Assembly (NCBI GenBank): GCA_963556495.2
Contig: OY747713.1
Span: forward strand, 38,855,461 to 38,919,460
DNA length: 64,000 bases
Source of the DNA: Valencia hispanica
Taxonomy: Eukaryota > Chordata > Actinopteri > Cyprinodontiformes > Valenciidae
Reading direction: 5' to 3'
This document shows, piece by piece, positions 1 through 11,735 of the stretch (its first letter is position 1; each line of letters starts with the position of its first letter). The notes beneath the pieces were generated by a model, which was not told the origin of the DNA, did not search any database, and was given only the letters and a program-made list of their open reading frames with translations. A program made the position numbers and the translations under genes.

Positions 1-1974
1 TGCATACAAGACTGCATTTTTTGAGAAATCTGTTATTTTTATCAACAAGGACGAACATATGACAAATTTTCAAAGTACTGGTCCAGTACCTGAGGAAGAG
101 GTACATAGTGTATAAAACAGTTTAAGCCTTCTTTTTTCATTCTTTTGTCTGAAGTAGATTCCTTGTAAACCCTAAACAGGTTACGTTCTCTGTTTTGCCA
201 GTCTGTCAATCATTTTGATAAATTTCTCACTTTCCACACCCACACACATTTTGCTGCAGATATATTGATGGGAAATCCTCTAAATATATATGTCACCATA
301 ATAAAATACTGAAAATGGCACAAAAAGCATGTGTTTTAACTCTATACGGGTGTCCTATTTAAAAAAGGTGAAAGAAAAATAGAAATTGTGATTCTATTTA
401 AAATATGCATTTTTACTTTCAAATTGATATACATTTGTTGTTGTAAATTTATTCAGTTATCTTGTGGTGTTTTTTTATGGTATTTTAGGGTGTGTGACAA
501 TGTTAACCATGCATGTAAAACATCAGACATTCATTTAGGTAAACAGTGGCCTCTTACTCTGTAACTTCTGTGGCTTAGAAATCCCACTCAAAGACAGCAA
601 TGTCAACATTTCAGTGGTTGGGACCTTATATTTTTTTTAAGATGCCTGAGAGGATACCATTTCCATCCAGAACAGAGGGAGCATAAACAAGGTGATGTGG
701 GTCGCATTGCGAATAATCCTTTGACTAAATGTTGTTTTCTTAGTCCGTCCATATATTTTCACTGCGTTATCCAGCTGCAGCCCGGACATTCCTCGAGTCA
801 GGGTCACTGCCCTGTCTTGGATGTTTGGGAATCACCATAAATAAGATCCATCTGGAAGCTTTGGGTATGGGATTTATGTGCTGGCACTGACATTGTCTCC
901 TCTGCATCAGGGTTCCAAAAGAAAAGAAAGCCACCTATATCAACACCTGTTATCCTGAACGATAAAAGCGCTCACAAGGAAGGATCAATAAACAGAGAGA
1001 CAGAGGGGTGAAAATGTCAAAGTTTTCTTTTCAAACGGTACAAATGAAAAGCAGATGGCAGGCTTTTAGCTTAATTTAAAACTTTCTTTAAGTTTCTTTA
1101 AAATAAAATATTTTGTTCAGACAAATCTGATGTGTTAATATTTTCTTTTACAATTAGTGAAATGGTTTTTTTTGTTTTTTTTTAAACATCTTGTGCCTAA
1201 AAAAATATACATTTTGATCTCAGAATTGTCTAGTACTGTATGAATCTTAACCTTTAATTAACCAGATTGGGACCCCTAACCCATTCGGATTGAGATCTCC
1301 TTTACAAGGGTGCCTGGGCCAAAAGGTCAGCATCACTTTATGAAAAGCACAACACAACAAATACAAATGACATAGGTAATAAATCTGTCAATAATTTAGG
1401 AAGTCCCTATTTAAAGTACGAGAAATAAAATTAAAGAATGTACATTTACTTTTACATTGTCTAAATCTTGCGTATCCTCCTTGTGTTGTTTCTTTCTTCA
1501 TCCCTCCATGCCCTATAAACTTTCTTCTTTTCCTCCTTTTTTCTTTGTGCATTTATTTATTTCCCTCCTTGTATCCTTTGCTTCTTCTGTCTCTCATTGT
1601 TTCTGATCTGAGATCCTTTGTTCTATCCTTCTTTCCTTTCTTCATTCATTCCTCCATTGCATTCTAGAGTCCTTCCTTTGTTCCCTTCTTGTATCCTAGT
1701 ATTCTAACTCCTTCCTTCGTTCCAGTTCAGTTATTGATTTTTGCAGCTTTCATACTTTATCCCCGCCTATTTTAAAACCATCCATCCATCGTTCCTATTT
1801 GTATCATACAGTTATTTGTGTAGTGGAGGTGGGTTACTGTCAATTGTTTTCCGTGTGAAATGCGTTCTGAGAACAGAACCTGTTAGTTATTCTTGTCTGA
1901 TATAAAATAATGCTGAGTAAAAATCCAAAATATTCTTGTTGTACAAACAAACACTATTATCTTGTTTCTTTTTG
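1..1974. other. Intergenic DNA, no gene recognised
   Basis: AT-rich DNA with no open frame resembling a protein I know. It contains a CT-rich low-complexity tract (about 1477-1730). A stretch at about 1252-1345, around 'gattgagatctcctttacaa', resembles a dispersed fish repeat, but I cannot name its family. Confidence 0.5.
1477..1730. repeat. Degenerate pyrimidine-rich (CCTT/CTTT) tract
   Basis: About 250 bases are dominated by TCCTT, TTCCT and TTCTT words, broken by occasional GT or AT. This looks like an old, decayed CT-rich simple repeat. No coding or structural role is evident. Confidence 0.6.
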
Positions 1975-2480
1975 TTTCTGTCCAGTCACCTGGAAGCACG
2001 TCCTGGCCACCAAGAGCCTGTCTCAACCCCACTCTAAAAACCTCACAACAATCTTCTTTTTTCCGTTTCCACCACCTGGTCCTCTGCGCTGCATATGCTC
2101 TCTTCACCTTCCTCCCTTTAGATCACAACGTCTACATAAGATGTAGTCCAACTGAGTGCTCCTTCCTCCACTCTTATAAGTCACTCTATGTTCCTGCTTC
2201 TCCTGGAAGAAAGTATTTACAACAGCCATTTCCATCCTTATCGCAAAGTCTTCCACCATCTGTTCTTCTTTGTTCCTGCCCTGGATACCAAACCTGCCCA
2301 TCACTTCCTCATCACCTCTGTTCCCTTCACCAACATGTCTGTTAAAGTTTGCACCAATCACCACCCTCTCAACTCTGGGGATACACTGCATCAAATCATC
2401 TTGTTCACTCCAGAATTTCTGCTTCTCTTCTAACTCACATCCTACCTGTGGGGCATAACCACTACTTACATTGATCATTA
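1975..2480 (-). mobile_element. Decayed RTE-clade LINE fragment (endonuclease domain)
   Basis: The minus-strand frame 2478-2104 reads as part of an apurinic/apyrimidinic-type endonuclease from an RTE-like non-LTR retrotransposon. Visible blocks are SGYAPQVGCELEEK near its start, ERVVIGANFNRHVGEGNRGD in the middle and VTYKSGGRSTQLDYILCRRC near its end. These match the domain often mislabelled in fish annotations as craniofacial development protein 2-like. The expected catalytic 'DFN' is 'NFN' here. A second minus frame (about 2107-1975) gives AQRTRWWKRKKEDCCEVFR, a later part of the same kind of protein, so the middle is deleted or frameshifted. No reverse transcriptase remains. It is a dead fragment; clade assignment is from remembered motifs. 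Confidence 0.75.
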
Positions 2481-2939
2481 CTCCTTCAATTTCTTTTTTT
2501 TTTTTTTTTTTACGTGTCCTGTTTGGCAGTGTGGAGCTCAGAATTGGTGTCTGAGTACCAAGTCGAAGCCCAACAGATTTACTTTCACAAGCGGGACAGT
2601 AAAGCTTTTGCTATAGTCCTCCACTTGATATATGTGTGAAAAATCTTTATTATGAATTGTTGGGGTACCCACAGGACGGCAGAGAGAGGGGAAAAAACAA
2701 AACAAAACACGAAAAAGGAACATCGACAAAACAAAACAAACATTGTGAACTAAGAATTAAACAACCACATCACACAAAAATAGATATAAAAATACAACAA
2801 CAATGTCACAGAAAAACTCATGGTACCGATTAATCAAGCTCTAGTAATGATAACCTCAGCCCAATAATATATCCTTAAACACCAGAGACCCCACATCTAG
2901 GTGTGTGTGTGTGCATTCTGGTGCATATAAGGTTTCTCC
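2481..2939. other. Intergenic, A-rich stretch next to the GC-rich block
   Basis: A T-run at about 2492-2510 is followed by A-rich DNA with repeated AAACAAAAC words (about 2690-2750) and a short GT run near 2901. No gene is visible. It may belong to the same repeat as the GC-rich block that follows. Confidence 0.4.
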
Positions 2940-3440
2940 ATAAGAGTGTTCGATAGTTGGTGTGAGCAGGCATCAATCCGTCTCCCAGGAATCGATGCAG
3001 ACATGGAGGAGATCGGAACAAAGACGTCCAAAGGACCCCCAGAGCCCCAGGCGGACCCGGGCGGGGCCGACCGCATCCCCCAAGAGAGGAGCAAAGGAGA
3101 ACCCCAGGGGAACATCCAGCGGCCACTATGCAGGGGCCCGGGGGGCAGCAGTGACGAGCCCACGGGCCCCGCCGGCAACCAGCCGAACCAGGGCAGGCCG
3201 GTCAATGGACCGGGAGAGCCGGGGCCCAGGGGCACCCGACCCCCCAGCGGGGACCGACAACGGACCGGCCGACGAGGGGCCCCCGCCTCCACCCTAGGCC
3301 AATCCCCACCGCCAGCATCCCAGCGCCCCACCAATAGCCGCAGGGGACGGACAGCATCCCCAGGCCGGGCTCAGCCAGCATCTGGACACCAAGTTGTACC
3401 AGCTCCCGGGTCCTGATCCCGCGCAACACAGGGCGCCGAG
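2940..3440. repeat. GC-rich block of unknown class, probably a dispersed repeat
   Basis: About 500 bases of very GC- and C-rich sequence sit abruptly in AT-rich DNA, with many CCCC, GGGG and CCGG words. Open frames exist on both strands (for example + 2946-3416, Pro/Gly/Arg-rich), but they reflect the composition and match no family I know. The sharp borders suggest an inserted repeat rather than a promoter CpG island, since no gene starts here. Confidence 0.45.
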
Positions 3441-4504
3441 ACCAGGCATCTATTATCTATTATCTTGTTTCTTATACTTTCTTTTATTTTGGAAAGGTTA
3501 ATCAGACTGGATGTTTAGTTCAGTTCTTAGTGCATTTTAAACTGAAGATCATTTCAGTGCACCACATGTAACCAGAGTACTGACGTGTAAATAATGGCAG
3601 ACAACTCTGTAAATAACCATTTAATACAAGTGGGATTATATTTTAACACATCATGAAGTGCTCTGCTGTAAACCTGGCTAGTTTAAGTTAGTAGTTATAG
3701 CTAATTCCTGAACTAACGAATAGTTAGCCTCTGGGAGAATATATATGTTTTTAATATTTTAACTCCCAACTTGTTTAAAAACCACTTACACAAGGGACGT
3801 AGGATTGCTTCATGATGGCTATGTTTGTTTATATCCCCTCTATGTCCTGTCTTCTCCCCCTTTCGCATCACGGTCTAACATTCCTCAAAAACCTCTGTCT
3901 TTGCTTCTTGATGCCCTTCCCAAACCCACGAGGGTGTAAGTGTCCAAGCTAAAGCTCCCTATCCCTGTCTGACCTCACTCTCCCTGCCTTCCTGCCGATC
4001 CAGCCCGTAATCCTGATCAAGCATGTCTAGACCTCTCATTACCAGCATGTAATCAGAAAGTTGGCCAGGGGGAAGGGGGGTGACAGAGCTGCAGGACCGG
4101 AGGGAAGTGGACCATGGGAGGAGCAAGGATGCAGAGAAAGTGACCATGACAGCGACCCGCACATTCATTTCACTGTTTACCCTCTCAGTAAACAAGACCG
4201 ACTCCACAGTGAGTCAATACGCAAAACGGAACAAGGATGGGGACGAGGATATTAAGCAGGAGAGAGAGTGGCCAGACGTAAAAAGTATATTACAGACAAA
4301 ATGGGAAGCTTCCACAAAAAACAAAACTTCTTGAAATACTGCCAATTTTAAAGATATGCTGGGCATTTTTCAGCTTCAAAGGCAAATCAACAACTTCTTT
4401 TTAGAAATACTGTCCACTAAGATTACAGTGCCTTTAAGCAATTTAGGAAAGCCCAGACGATTACAGCTCATTAAGCTTCTTTTAGTTCACAACATTTGAG
4501 TTGA
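3441..4504. other. Intergenic DNA, nothing recognised
   Basis: Mixed AT-rich sequence. Short frames at 3959-4334 overlap on both strands and show no recognisable domain. Confidence 0.5.
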
Positions 4505-5105
4505 CTGGAAGAACATCTGTGGATCTATTTTAGAGCAACACCTGAAACATGTTTCTTCCTTGTGTGACATTATGGAAAAATCTAAATAAATCACATGAAC
4601 TATCCGGAAGAGGATGGTGGACCTCCACATATCTGGTTCATCCTTGGGTGCATTTTACAGACTCCTAAAGATGCAATTCTGGAAGTATAAACACAACAGA
4701 AATCTCCAGCCATACACCACAGAACTCAAGCAAAAGACATTGTGGCGATGCTGACCTGACGCTGAGTCATCATTACATTGAATAGAGTCCTGTACTGACA
4801 CTGGATGAAACGTCAGTCATAAAGGAAGAAGTCATCACCCAAAAAAAACATATTCCAGTTTGCAAATGCACTCAGGGACAACGGCCATAATTATTGGAAA
4901 CATGTCCTGTGGCCTGATGAAACTGAAGTTGAAGTGTTTGGCCATAATTATAGTTGTTACAATACAAATCAGAAGTGGGAAGCTTGTCAGACCAACCTAA
5001 CCTTAAAGTATGGAGGTTACAGTATCATGTCGTGGGGGTGTGTTGCTCTAGGAGGGATTGCTGTACTTCATAAAAAGGATGGCATCGTTACAAAGTAGGT
5101 TAAAA
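4505..5105 (+). mobile_element. Decayed Tc1/mariner transposase relic (+)
   Basis: Translated piecewise, the plus strand gives blocks typical of fish Tc1 relics: FWKYKHNRNLQPYTTEL (about 4680-4730), SPVLTLDETSVIKEE (about 4788-4830), HIPVCKCTQGQRP, and MSWGCVALGGIAVLHKKDGI (about 5028-5090). Stops and frameshifts separate them. No terminal repeats were found, and the DDE region is incomplete. Confidence 0.75.
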
Positions 5106-5164
5106 ACAAAACTGTGTATTTCCCGTTTGAGTGCACTACTAATACTTGTCAAATTAACGGATTC

Positions 5165-5690
5165 TTCCAACTAAGTTATCAGTCTCTGGAGCTCCTCCAG
5201 AGGTACAGTGGGTCTGTTGGCTGCTTCTCTGAGCATTGCTTAAGTTGCTTTTAGTTTTGCTGGATGGCCATGTCTTCATAGACTTGATCTCTGCCATACT
5301 CTTTACCTTTTTGGTTGCTGGATTGAACAGCGATTTGTGTTGTGTTGCTCTGTAGCTTGGGATATTGTTTTGATAGCCTGCTTTAGCCAGTGTTCTGTAA
5401 TGAGACTGAACAGATTTCTGAAAACATTTGTCTGCTCTTGGTTTTATTTAGGGGTATCAGAATAAAGGTGGCTGGATACAAGTCGATTTAAATTTAGGAA
5501 TATTTTAAAAACCATGTATCGTTTTCCATCCTCTTCCCAGTTCTGCACTGCTTTGTACAGGTCTGCCACATACAATCCTTATAAAGTAGATTGAAGTTTG
5601 TAGATTAAAAGTGTCTGATTGTGGAAAATTCAACAGGGTGCGAATATTTCTGAAAATAAATTTTTGATAATAACTCTTTCAAGACTCTTA
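5165..5690 (-). mobile_element. Second decayed Tc1/mariner relic, opposite orientation
   Basis: The plus strand reads like the reverse complement of the 5' half of a common fish Tc1 relic: 'gagctcctccagaggtaca', 'ggctgcttctctgagcattg', 'gccatactctttacc', 'ggattgaacag' and 'tttatttaggggtatcag'. The same words recur in the relic at 37.2-37.4 kb. No open frame survives. Confidence 0.65.
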
Positions 5691-6320
<630 letters not shown>

Positions 6321-6349
6321 AAAATAAAAAAATTATTAGCCCCTATATA

Positions 6350-8878
6350 CCCACGTCTTCTGATTATGTGATTCTTGAGACTTTGCGTTGCATTTCTTGG
6401 AAAGCTAATAGAGCAATATTATCCCCAATTATCACGAGTAGATTGGAATGATAAGGTCCTAATAAAATGTCAAGGATAGGTTTTGGCCTGAATGCAACTG
6501 GGCTGACAGTACTAAAGCTCTCTCTCTACAGGGTGAAAAGAGAGACACTTGAATCCACTCCTACCCTCTTATCCATGGATCATGTGTTTGTCGAAATGGT
6601 TGCATGCTCACAAACACCCCAGACCTCATGCTTGAAGGAAGCCTACAGTCATAAGCCTGACATTTCACAACACTACACAGCAAATGAAGCTCAAACTAGC
6701 ATTCATCATACAGTTAAAGGATTTTTTTAAAAACAAAATGACACCTGTCTACGACGGCGTATAAGGGCCAAAATGTAGGTGGTACTTCTGGGCTCTTTTG
6801 CTGTATCAGAGCAACATCTCCCTGGTGCATGAATGCCAGGAAATATCCACTTGCTCCTAAATCTCCTAAATTTACCACCTCAGTCTTAGAAGACTTCTGG
6901 GATTGCTTGTCAAAAATGTCTGACTTCATGTTTTTTTTATGATAATTTTAAGACCTTTTTTTCTTGCAAATTTCAGACTTTACAATTTTAGAAGATATCC
7001 TAGTTTTAATATCGTAAATTTATGCGTTTAATCATGGGGTCTAGTCAACCTACAGCACATATTAGTCTGAAATAAAATTGATTTATTTTACATGCAATCT
7101 AAATGTGTAATATATAAAAAGTTGCAGCAAAAAGACAGCCCAAACAGTAAGAATTCGATTTTATATAACTTTATGAGTTTGGAATGACTTACGAGGCTCA
7201 AAAACAAAGAAAAGGTGTAATGAGCTTATAAGATGAGACAACAATGGGGGTCACAGGATTCTAGCAATATTTTTGGGTAAACTAAAAAAGTCCTTTATGA
7301 AGCTTTGAAACAAATGTCAACTTTAGAATTGTTAGCTGCAAACAGTTAGTAAGTATTCCCACAGTGCTTACAAATCTTCCATACTTTGTAGGTCACTTTA
7401 TCACCAATTCCTTTACCAAGAAAGGAGCCATGGTGATGATTTAAAAGTGGTTCGGGCTTTTTCTTTGCTTTAGTAACTACGTTTTGTTGGTTAACCTAAC
7501 AAGATGTGTTCATTAAGGGGAACACACAGAGATAGAGATCTGATACGGTTACGAAACGTACATTTTTGGCCTATTACAATTACAGAGTAGGTTGGCTGAT
7601 CAAAAAAATCATAAGTGGGGAAAAATAATCAATGTGACTGGATTTACCATCATGAACTCTAACTCATTATCACATGTACTCGGCTTTATTGTAAGTCAAA
7701 ACTCCAGTCAAGTGTGACATGTAGAGATTACTGAACATGAGTAGATGTGACGAAGGGATAAACTCATGAACTATGCCATGATGGGCGTGCTGGCCATGCA
7801 TGCATAGAGTACACTGGACATTATCACATATTACTTAGGGCATTGAACAAATGCATAGTGGCATGGAAGTGTTCAAACAGATGGGCGATCTTGTTGCATG
7901 TGTCAGGATCACTGGTGGACAGGGAGCGGCGATCGGGTGATGCTTGTCGCTCCAGACGCGGATGGGAGTCCCCCTGGGTTCAAGGCGCAGGGTGGAGCAG
8001 GCTGTTGAGCGGATGGTAGAGAGGGGGACTGGTTTGGTCGGATAGCTGTAACTGGAAACTACTGAAGACTGGAAGGAGGAAGATTTCTGGTCTGACGAGT
8101 AGGAGCTTTGGGCATAGGTTACCGATGACTGAGCGATGTGAAGGTGAGTGGAAGGGTCTTTTAAGCTGAGGGGAGAGTGGAGTAATTGTCAGGAAGCACA
8201 TCAGACACGGCTGGTCTGAGTTGGAGCTGATGACTTCCTGACAGCATGTGTCCAACTGTGCCGAGGTTATTCTATGATACATGAAATGGTGTGCAATAGA
8301 TGAAAGTTTTAGAATTAGGAACAAAATGTAGTGGCACACGAAAAAATTCCCAACACTGTAAATCCTAAAGGGCTGTGTTAGTATGCAGGATGACCGGAGG
8401 CCTCTTTCACTATGTTTCTGAAACCTTCATGTAGGCTTACATTTGGCCTCGCCCCTGTCTCCTTTCCTAATCTCTCAATCCTTTTTTAATCCCTCTGTCT
8501 TCCTCTCACACTCAAAATTTAGTTTCACCTCTTTTGAACATGCAAACTACATATAGTACAGTATACATCATCTCATCCCTCTCTCTCGATCTTCTGAGCA
8601 TTATCTGCATTTTCCAAAAGTCAGTATTTTTTGCCATCTCTAACAGTCCTTGAGTTCTTTTCTGCAAATTCCTGCTCTCATTTACATATAAGGGATTTAG
8701 CAATGTGGCTCTAATTGACTGTCTAGTCTGTATTCAGTGTGCTAATAGCTTATCTGTAAAAGTGTCCATGCATGTGATGAGATCATGGCAATGCAAGTTA
8801 TTGCCATTGTCAATAACAGCAATACCTCATCAGAAAAGAGCAGAAAACTTAACTTAGATTATCCCTCATAAGGCCTGC
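6350..8878. other. Intergenic DNA, no gene recognised
   Basis: AT-rich sequence with scattered short frames on both strands, none with a known domain. The stretch about 7900-8240 is richer in GC with a 119-codon minus frame, but no family was recognised. Confidence 0.45.
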
Positions 8879-9057
8879 ACAGTGGCGCAGTTGGTAGCAC
8901 TGCCTTGCAGCAGAAAGGTCCTGGGTTCGAATCTTTCTGCCTAGAGATTGCTGTTCTCAATGTGAATATTTGGTTCTCTCTGGGTACTCCAGCTTCCTCC
9001 CACAGTCCAAAAGCATGACTGCAAGGTTAATTGCTCTCTCTAAATTGCCCTTAGGTA
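8879..9057 (+). mobile_element. SINE-like repeat, left half, with Pol III boxes
   Basis: The sequence has an A-box-like TGGCGCAGTTGG at about 8883 and a B-box GGTTCGAATC at 8934-8943, then 'actccagcttcctcccacag' and 'ctctaaattgcccttaggt'. This is the left part of a very common fish repeat. It stops at about 9057, and the matching right part resumes about 2.07 kb later (near 11128). A diverged second copy lies at 25.45-25.6 kb. I do not assign a family name. Confidence 0.7.
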
Positions 9058-9064
9058 TACAGTA

Positions 9065-10190
9065 CAGGTGAAACCTGAAAAATTTGAATATCATGCAAAA
9101 GTTCATTCAGTAATTCCACTTTAAAGGGGAAACTAATAAATGAGATACACCCATTACATGCAAATTGAGATATTTCAAGCATTTATTTGTAATAATTTTG
9201 ATGATTATGGTTTACAGCTTATGAAAATCCCAAATTGTCATAAAATTTTAAAATTACATTAAATCAATAATACAAGGATTTTAAATAGGGAAATGTTGGA
9301 CTTCAGAAAAGTATAATCATGCATATGTACTCAGTACGTGGTTTGGGCCCCTTTTGTATCAATTACTGCCTCAATGCGGCATGGCGTGGATGTTATCAGC
9401 GTGTGGCACTGCTGAGGTGTTATTAAACACCAGGATGCTTCAATAGCGGCCTTCAGCATTTTGCATTGTTTCCTCTCATGTCTATCATCTTTCTCTTGGC
9501 AATGCCCCATAGGTTCTCTATGGGGTTCTGGTCAGGCCAGTTTGCTGGCCAATTAAGTACAGTAATCCCATGGTCACTGAACCAGGTTTTGGTTCCTTTT
9601 GCAGTGTGAGCAGGTGCCAAGTCCTGCTGAAAAATGAAGTCAGCATCTCCATAAACGTTGTCTGCGAAAGAAAGCATGATGTGCTCAAAAATGCCTTGGT
9701 AGATGGCTGCGTTGACTCTGGACTTAATAAAGCACAGAGGACCAACACCAGCAGATGACATGGCTCCCCAAATCAACTCAGACTGTGGAAACTTCACACT
9801 GGACTTCAGGCATCTTGGATTGTGTGCCTCTCCATTCTTCTTCCAGACTCTGGGATCTTGGTTTCCAAATGAGATGCAACATTTGCTCTCATCAGAAAAG
9901 AGGACTTTGGACCACTGAACAACAGATCAGTTCTTTTTTTTCTTTAGCCCAGGTAAGGCACTTCTGACATTGTTTTTTATTGTTCAGGAGCGGCTTAACA
10001 AGAGAAATACCACATTTGAAGCCCATGTCCAGGATCCTTCTGTTTGTGGTTATTGATGCAATAACTCCAGCCTCAGTCCACTCCTTGTGAAGGTCCCCAA
10101 CACTTTTGAATGGCCTTGTCCTGACAATCCTCTCCAGGCTGCGGTCATCCTTGCTACACCTTTTTCTTCCACACTTCTACATGAGTGGTG
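9065..10190 (-). mobile_element. Tc1/mariner transposon, one end kept, transposase broken
   Basis: The left end begins TA-CAGGTGAAACCTGAAAAA at 9063 and keeps about 210 bp of terminal repeat-like DNA. It resembles the arms of the palindromic MITE at 29.2 kb (shared 'aaagttcatt', 'ttacagcttatgaaaa'). The minus strand from about 10190 down to 9453 encodes the transposase. No matching right terminal repeat is seen after 10190, so that side is truncated or replaced. It appears to lie inside a SINE. Confidence 0.8.
9453..9797 (-). pseudogene. Tc1 transposase, C-terminal catalytic part (DD34E)
   Basis: This open frame of 114 codons carries the end of a Tc1-family DDE transposase. LIWGAMSSAGVGPLCFI is followed by FIFQQDLAPAHTA (second catalytic Asp) and PDQNPIENLWGIAKRKM (catalytic Glu), with exactly 34 residues between Asp and Glu, the spacing of Tc1 elements. 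Upstream, between about 9800 and 10190 on the same strand, the N-terminal half continues in other frames (ITTNRRILDMGFK, VLFSDESKCC) with at least one frameshift near a run of eight A residues at about 9936. The full protein is therefore not made from this copy. The family would cut and paste DNA at TA sites. Confidence 0.85.
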
Positions 10191-10268
10191 GATGTATGTG
10201 GTAATTTGCAATCAAAATACAAAGCAAAAGGAAGCAGCATAACTGTGCAAGAGAGCAGAGACAAGTTA

Positions 10269-11062
10269 GGCCTGGTTCACACGGCAGGATTTAAAAATTG
10301 TCGTAAGACTTTCAGACCGCACACATGGTGATAAAAAATCATGTATTATCCTGTTTTGGTCCTATAGTATGTGGTGTGCCCCCACACGGCAATGACAAGA
10401 CACCACACATGAACCGATTTTACTCACAAACATTCCAAGCTCAGACGGGAAATCTCACAAAACCTCATGATATAAAACGCGACTAAAGTCAAAGGAGTAA
10501 ATAAATATGGATGCTGAGGATGAGGCATTGACAGTTTGTGGACTAGTTAACTGAGGAAAACAATGACATGGCTTTGGATAAATGAGTGGACACAGCAGGA
10601 ACAGGGGCTCTCCTTGCCATACAAAGATATGAAGGTGAATTATTGTTTTTGTTTCCACTGGGATAAGTTGATACACACTTTGTTCTGACTGATCTCTGTT
10701 TCTCTGCATTTGTGGACTGTGGTCAAGTGAGCCGACACTTGGAAATAATAATAGACGCTTCCAAGATGCATCGCTACCTGTCACCTTGCTTTCTCATTGG
10801 CTACATGTCACATTCATGCTCATTTGTCCTCACAACACACCACACATGGTGTGATATAAGACCAAGACCATCCAACATGTTGAATAACCGAGATTTGTGA
10901 TTGGAATCTGTCCCGACGTCCTTCCGAGCAGACCAGAGCACTCTGAACACACCACACACGGCAGGAATATCTGTTAGGATTATCTTAAGAGCCATCCCGA
11001 TAACCGGGGCATGTCAGAAGGGGAGAATTGGTGCAAAATCGGCCTAAAAATCCTGTAGGAGT
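10269..11062. mobile_element. Possible nonautonomous DNA transposon (MITE)
   Basis: It begins 'cctggttcacacggcaggat' and ends with an inverted, imperfect counterpart 'cggcctaaaaatcctg'. Inside, 'cacacatggtg', 'accacacatggtgtg' and 'accacacacggcagg' recur. This style of terminus is common in fish hAT/Harbinger MITEs. No target duplication could be confirmed, so boundaries and class are tentative. Confidence 0.4.
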
Positions 11063-11127
11063 TTAAGTAACTGAAGGCCTTTCCTTGTCCTCAGGTGTCT
11101 TAAATCAGAAATCAGTGCCAAGGAAGG

Positions 11128-11262
11128 TGTATTGTGTGTGCATGGTGGTTTTCCTGTGTGTCTCTGTGTTGCCCTGTGATGGGGTGTACCCAACCTTTCA
11201 TCCAATGACAAGACAAGCCCCAACCTCCCCAGTACCCTGCAAGGATAACAGGGTAAAGACAA
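11128..11262 (+). mobile_element. SINE-like repeat, right half
   Basis: The words 'gtgtgtgcatggtggttttc', 'ctgtgtgtctctgtgttgcc', 'gggtgtaccc' and 'accctgcaaggataacaggg' are the usual second half of the repeat that begins at 8879. The family normally runs directly from 'cccttaggt' into this part. The two halves are now 2.07 kb apart. Confidence 0.65.
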
Positions 11263-11264
11263 TA

Positions 11265-11735
11265 GGTATGTTTACATGGACACAATCCTGCTGGGATTCT
11301 TTCTTGAGTCAATGGGACGATTCATGTATCTACATACAACCCAGCGCTGATATAAAACATAAGAAAACTGTTAGAGGCTGCAGAAGACTTGAGACTGTGC
11401 CAGAGACAATGACCCTAAACATGGAGCCACAAGCTACAGATCTATATCAAAGCATATTCATATCTTTGAATGGCCCAGTAAAGGTCTCGAATTAAACACT
11501 GTTGTCCACAGACACTCCGTACCCAATCTGACTGAACTTGAGCTTTTTTGCAAAGAAGAATGCTCAAAACATGATGCTGTAATTGCCATTGCTTTTCTCT
11601 TTGAAAAATATGCACTACTTTGAGGTGGTCTGTCACACAAAATAAAAACATAAAAGTTTGTGGTTTTAATATGGCAAAAATGAGAAAGTTTAAGGGACAT
11701 GAGTAATGTAAAGCACTGTATTTGAAGTGAATGAA
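11265..11735 (+). mobile_element. Decayed Tc1/mariner relic, 3' half (+)
   Basis: Piecewise plus-strand similarity to the fish Tc1 relic family: 'ggctgcagaagacttgagac', 'agacaatgaccctaaacat' (from the QQDNDPKH region), 'gaatggcccagtaaaggtct', 'cagacactccgtacccaatctgactgaacttgagc', and a terminal region ending near 'gtaaagcactg'. The frame is destroyed. The C-terminal catalytic region is recognisable only as DNA. Confidence 0.75.

Noticed and set aside
2897..3429. Several Pro/Gly/Arg-rich open frames on both strands
   Set aside because: They come from the GC-rich composition, overlap each other, and match no protein family.
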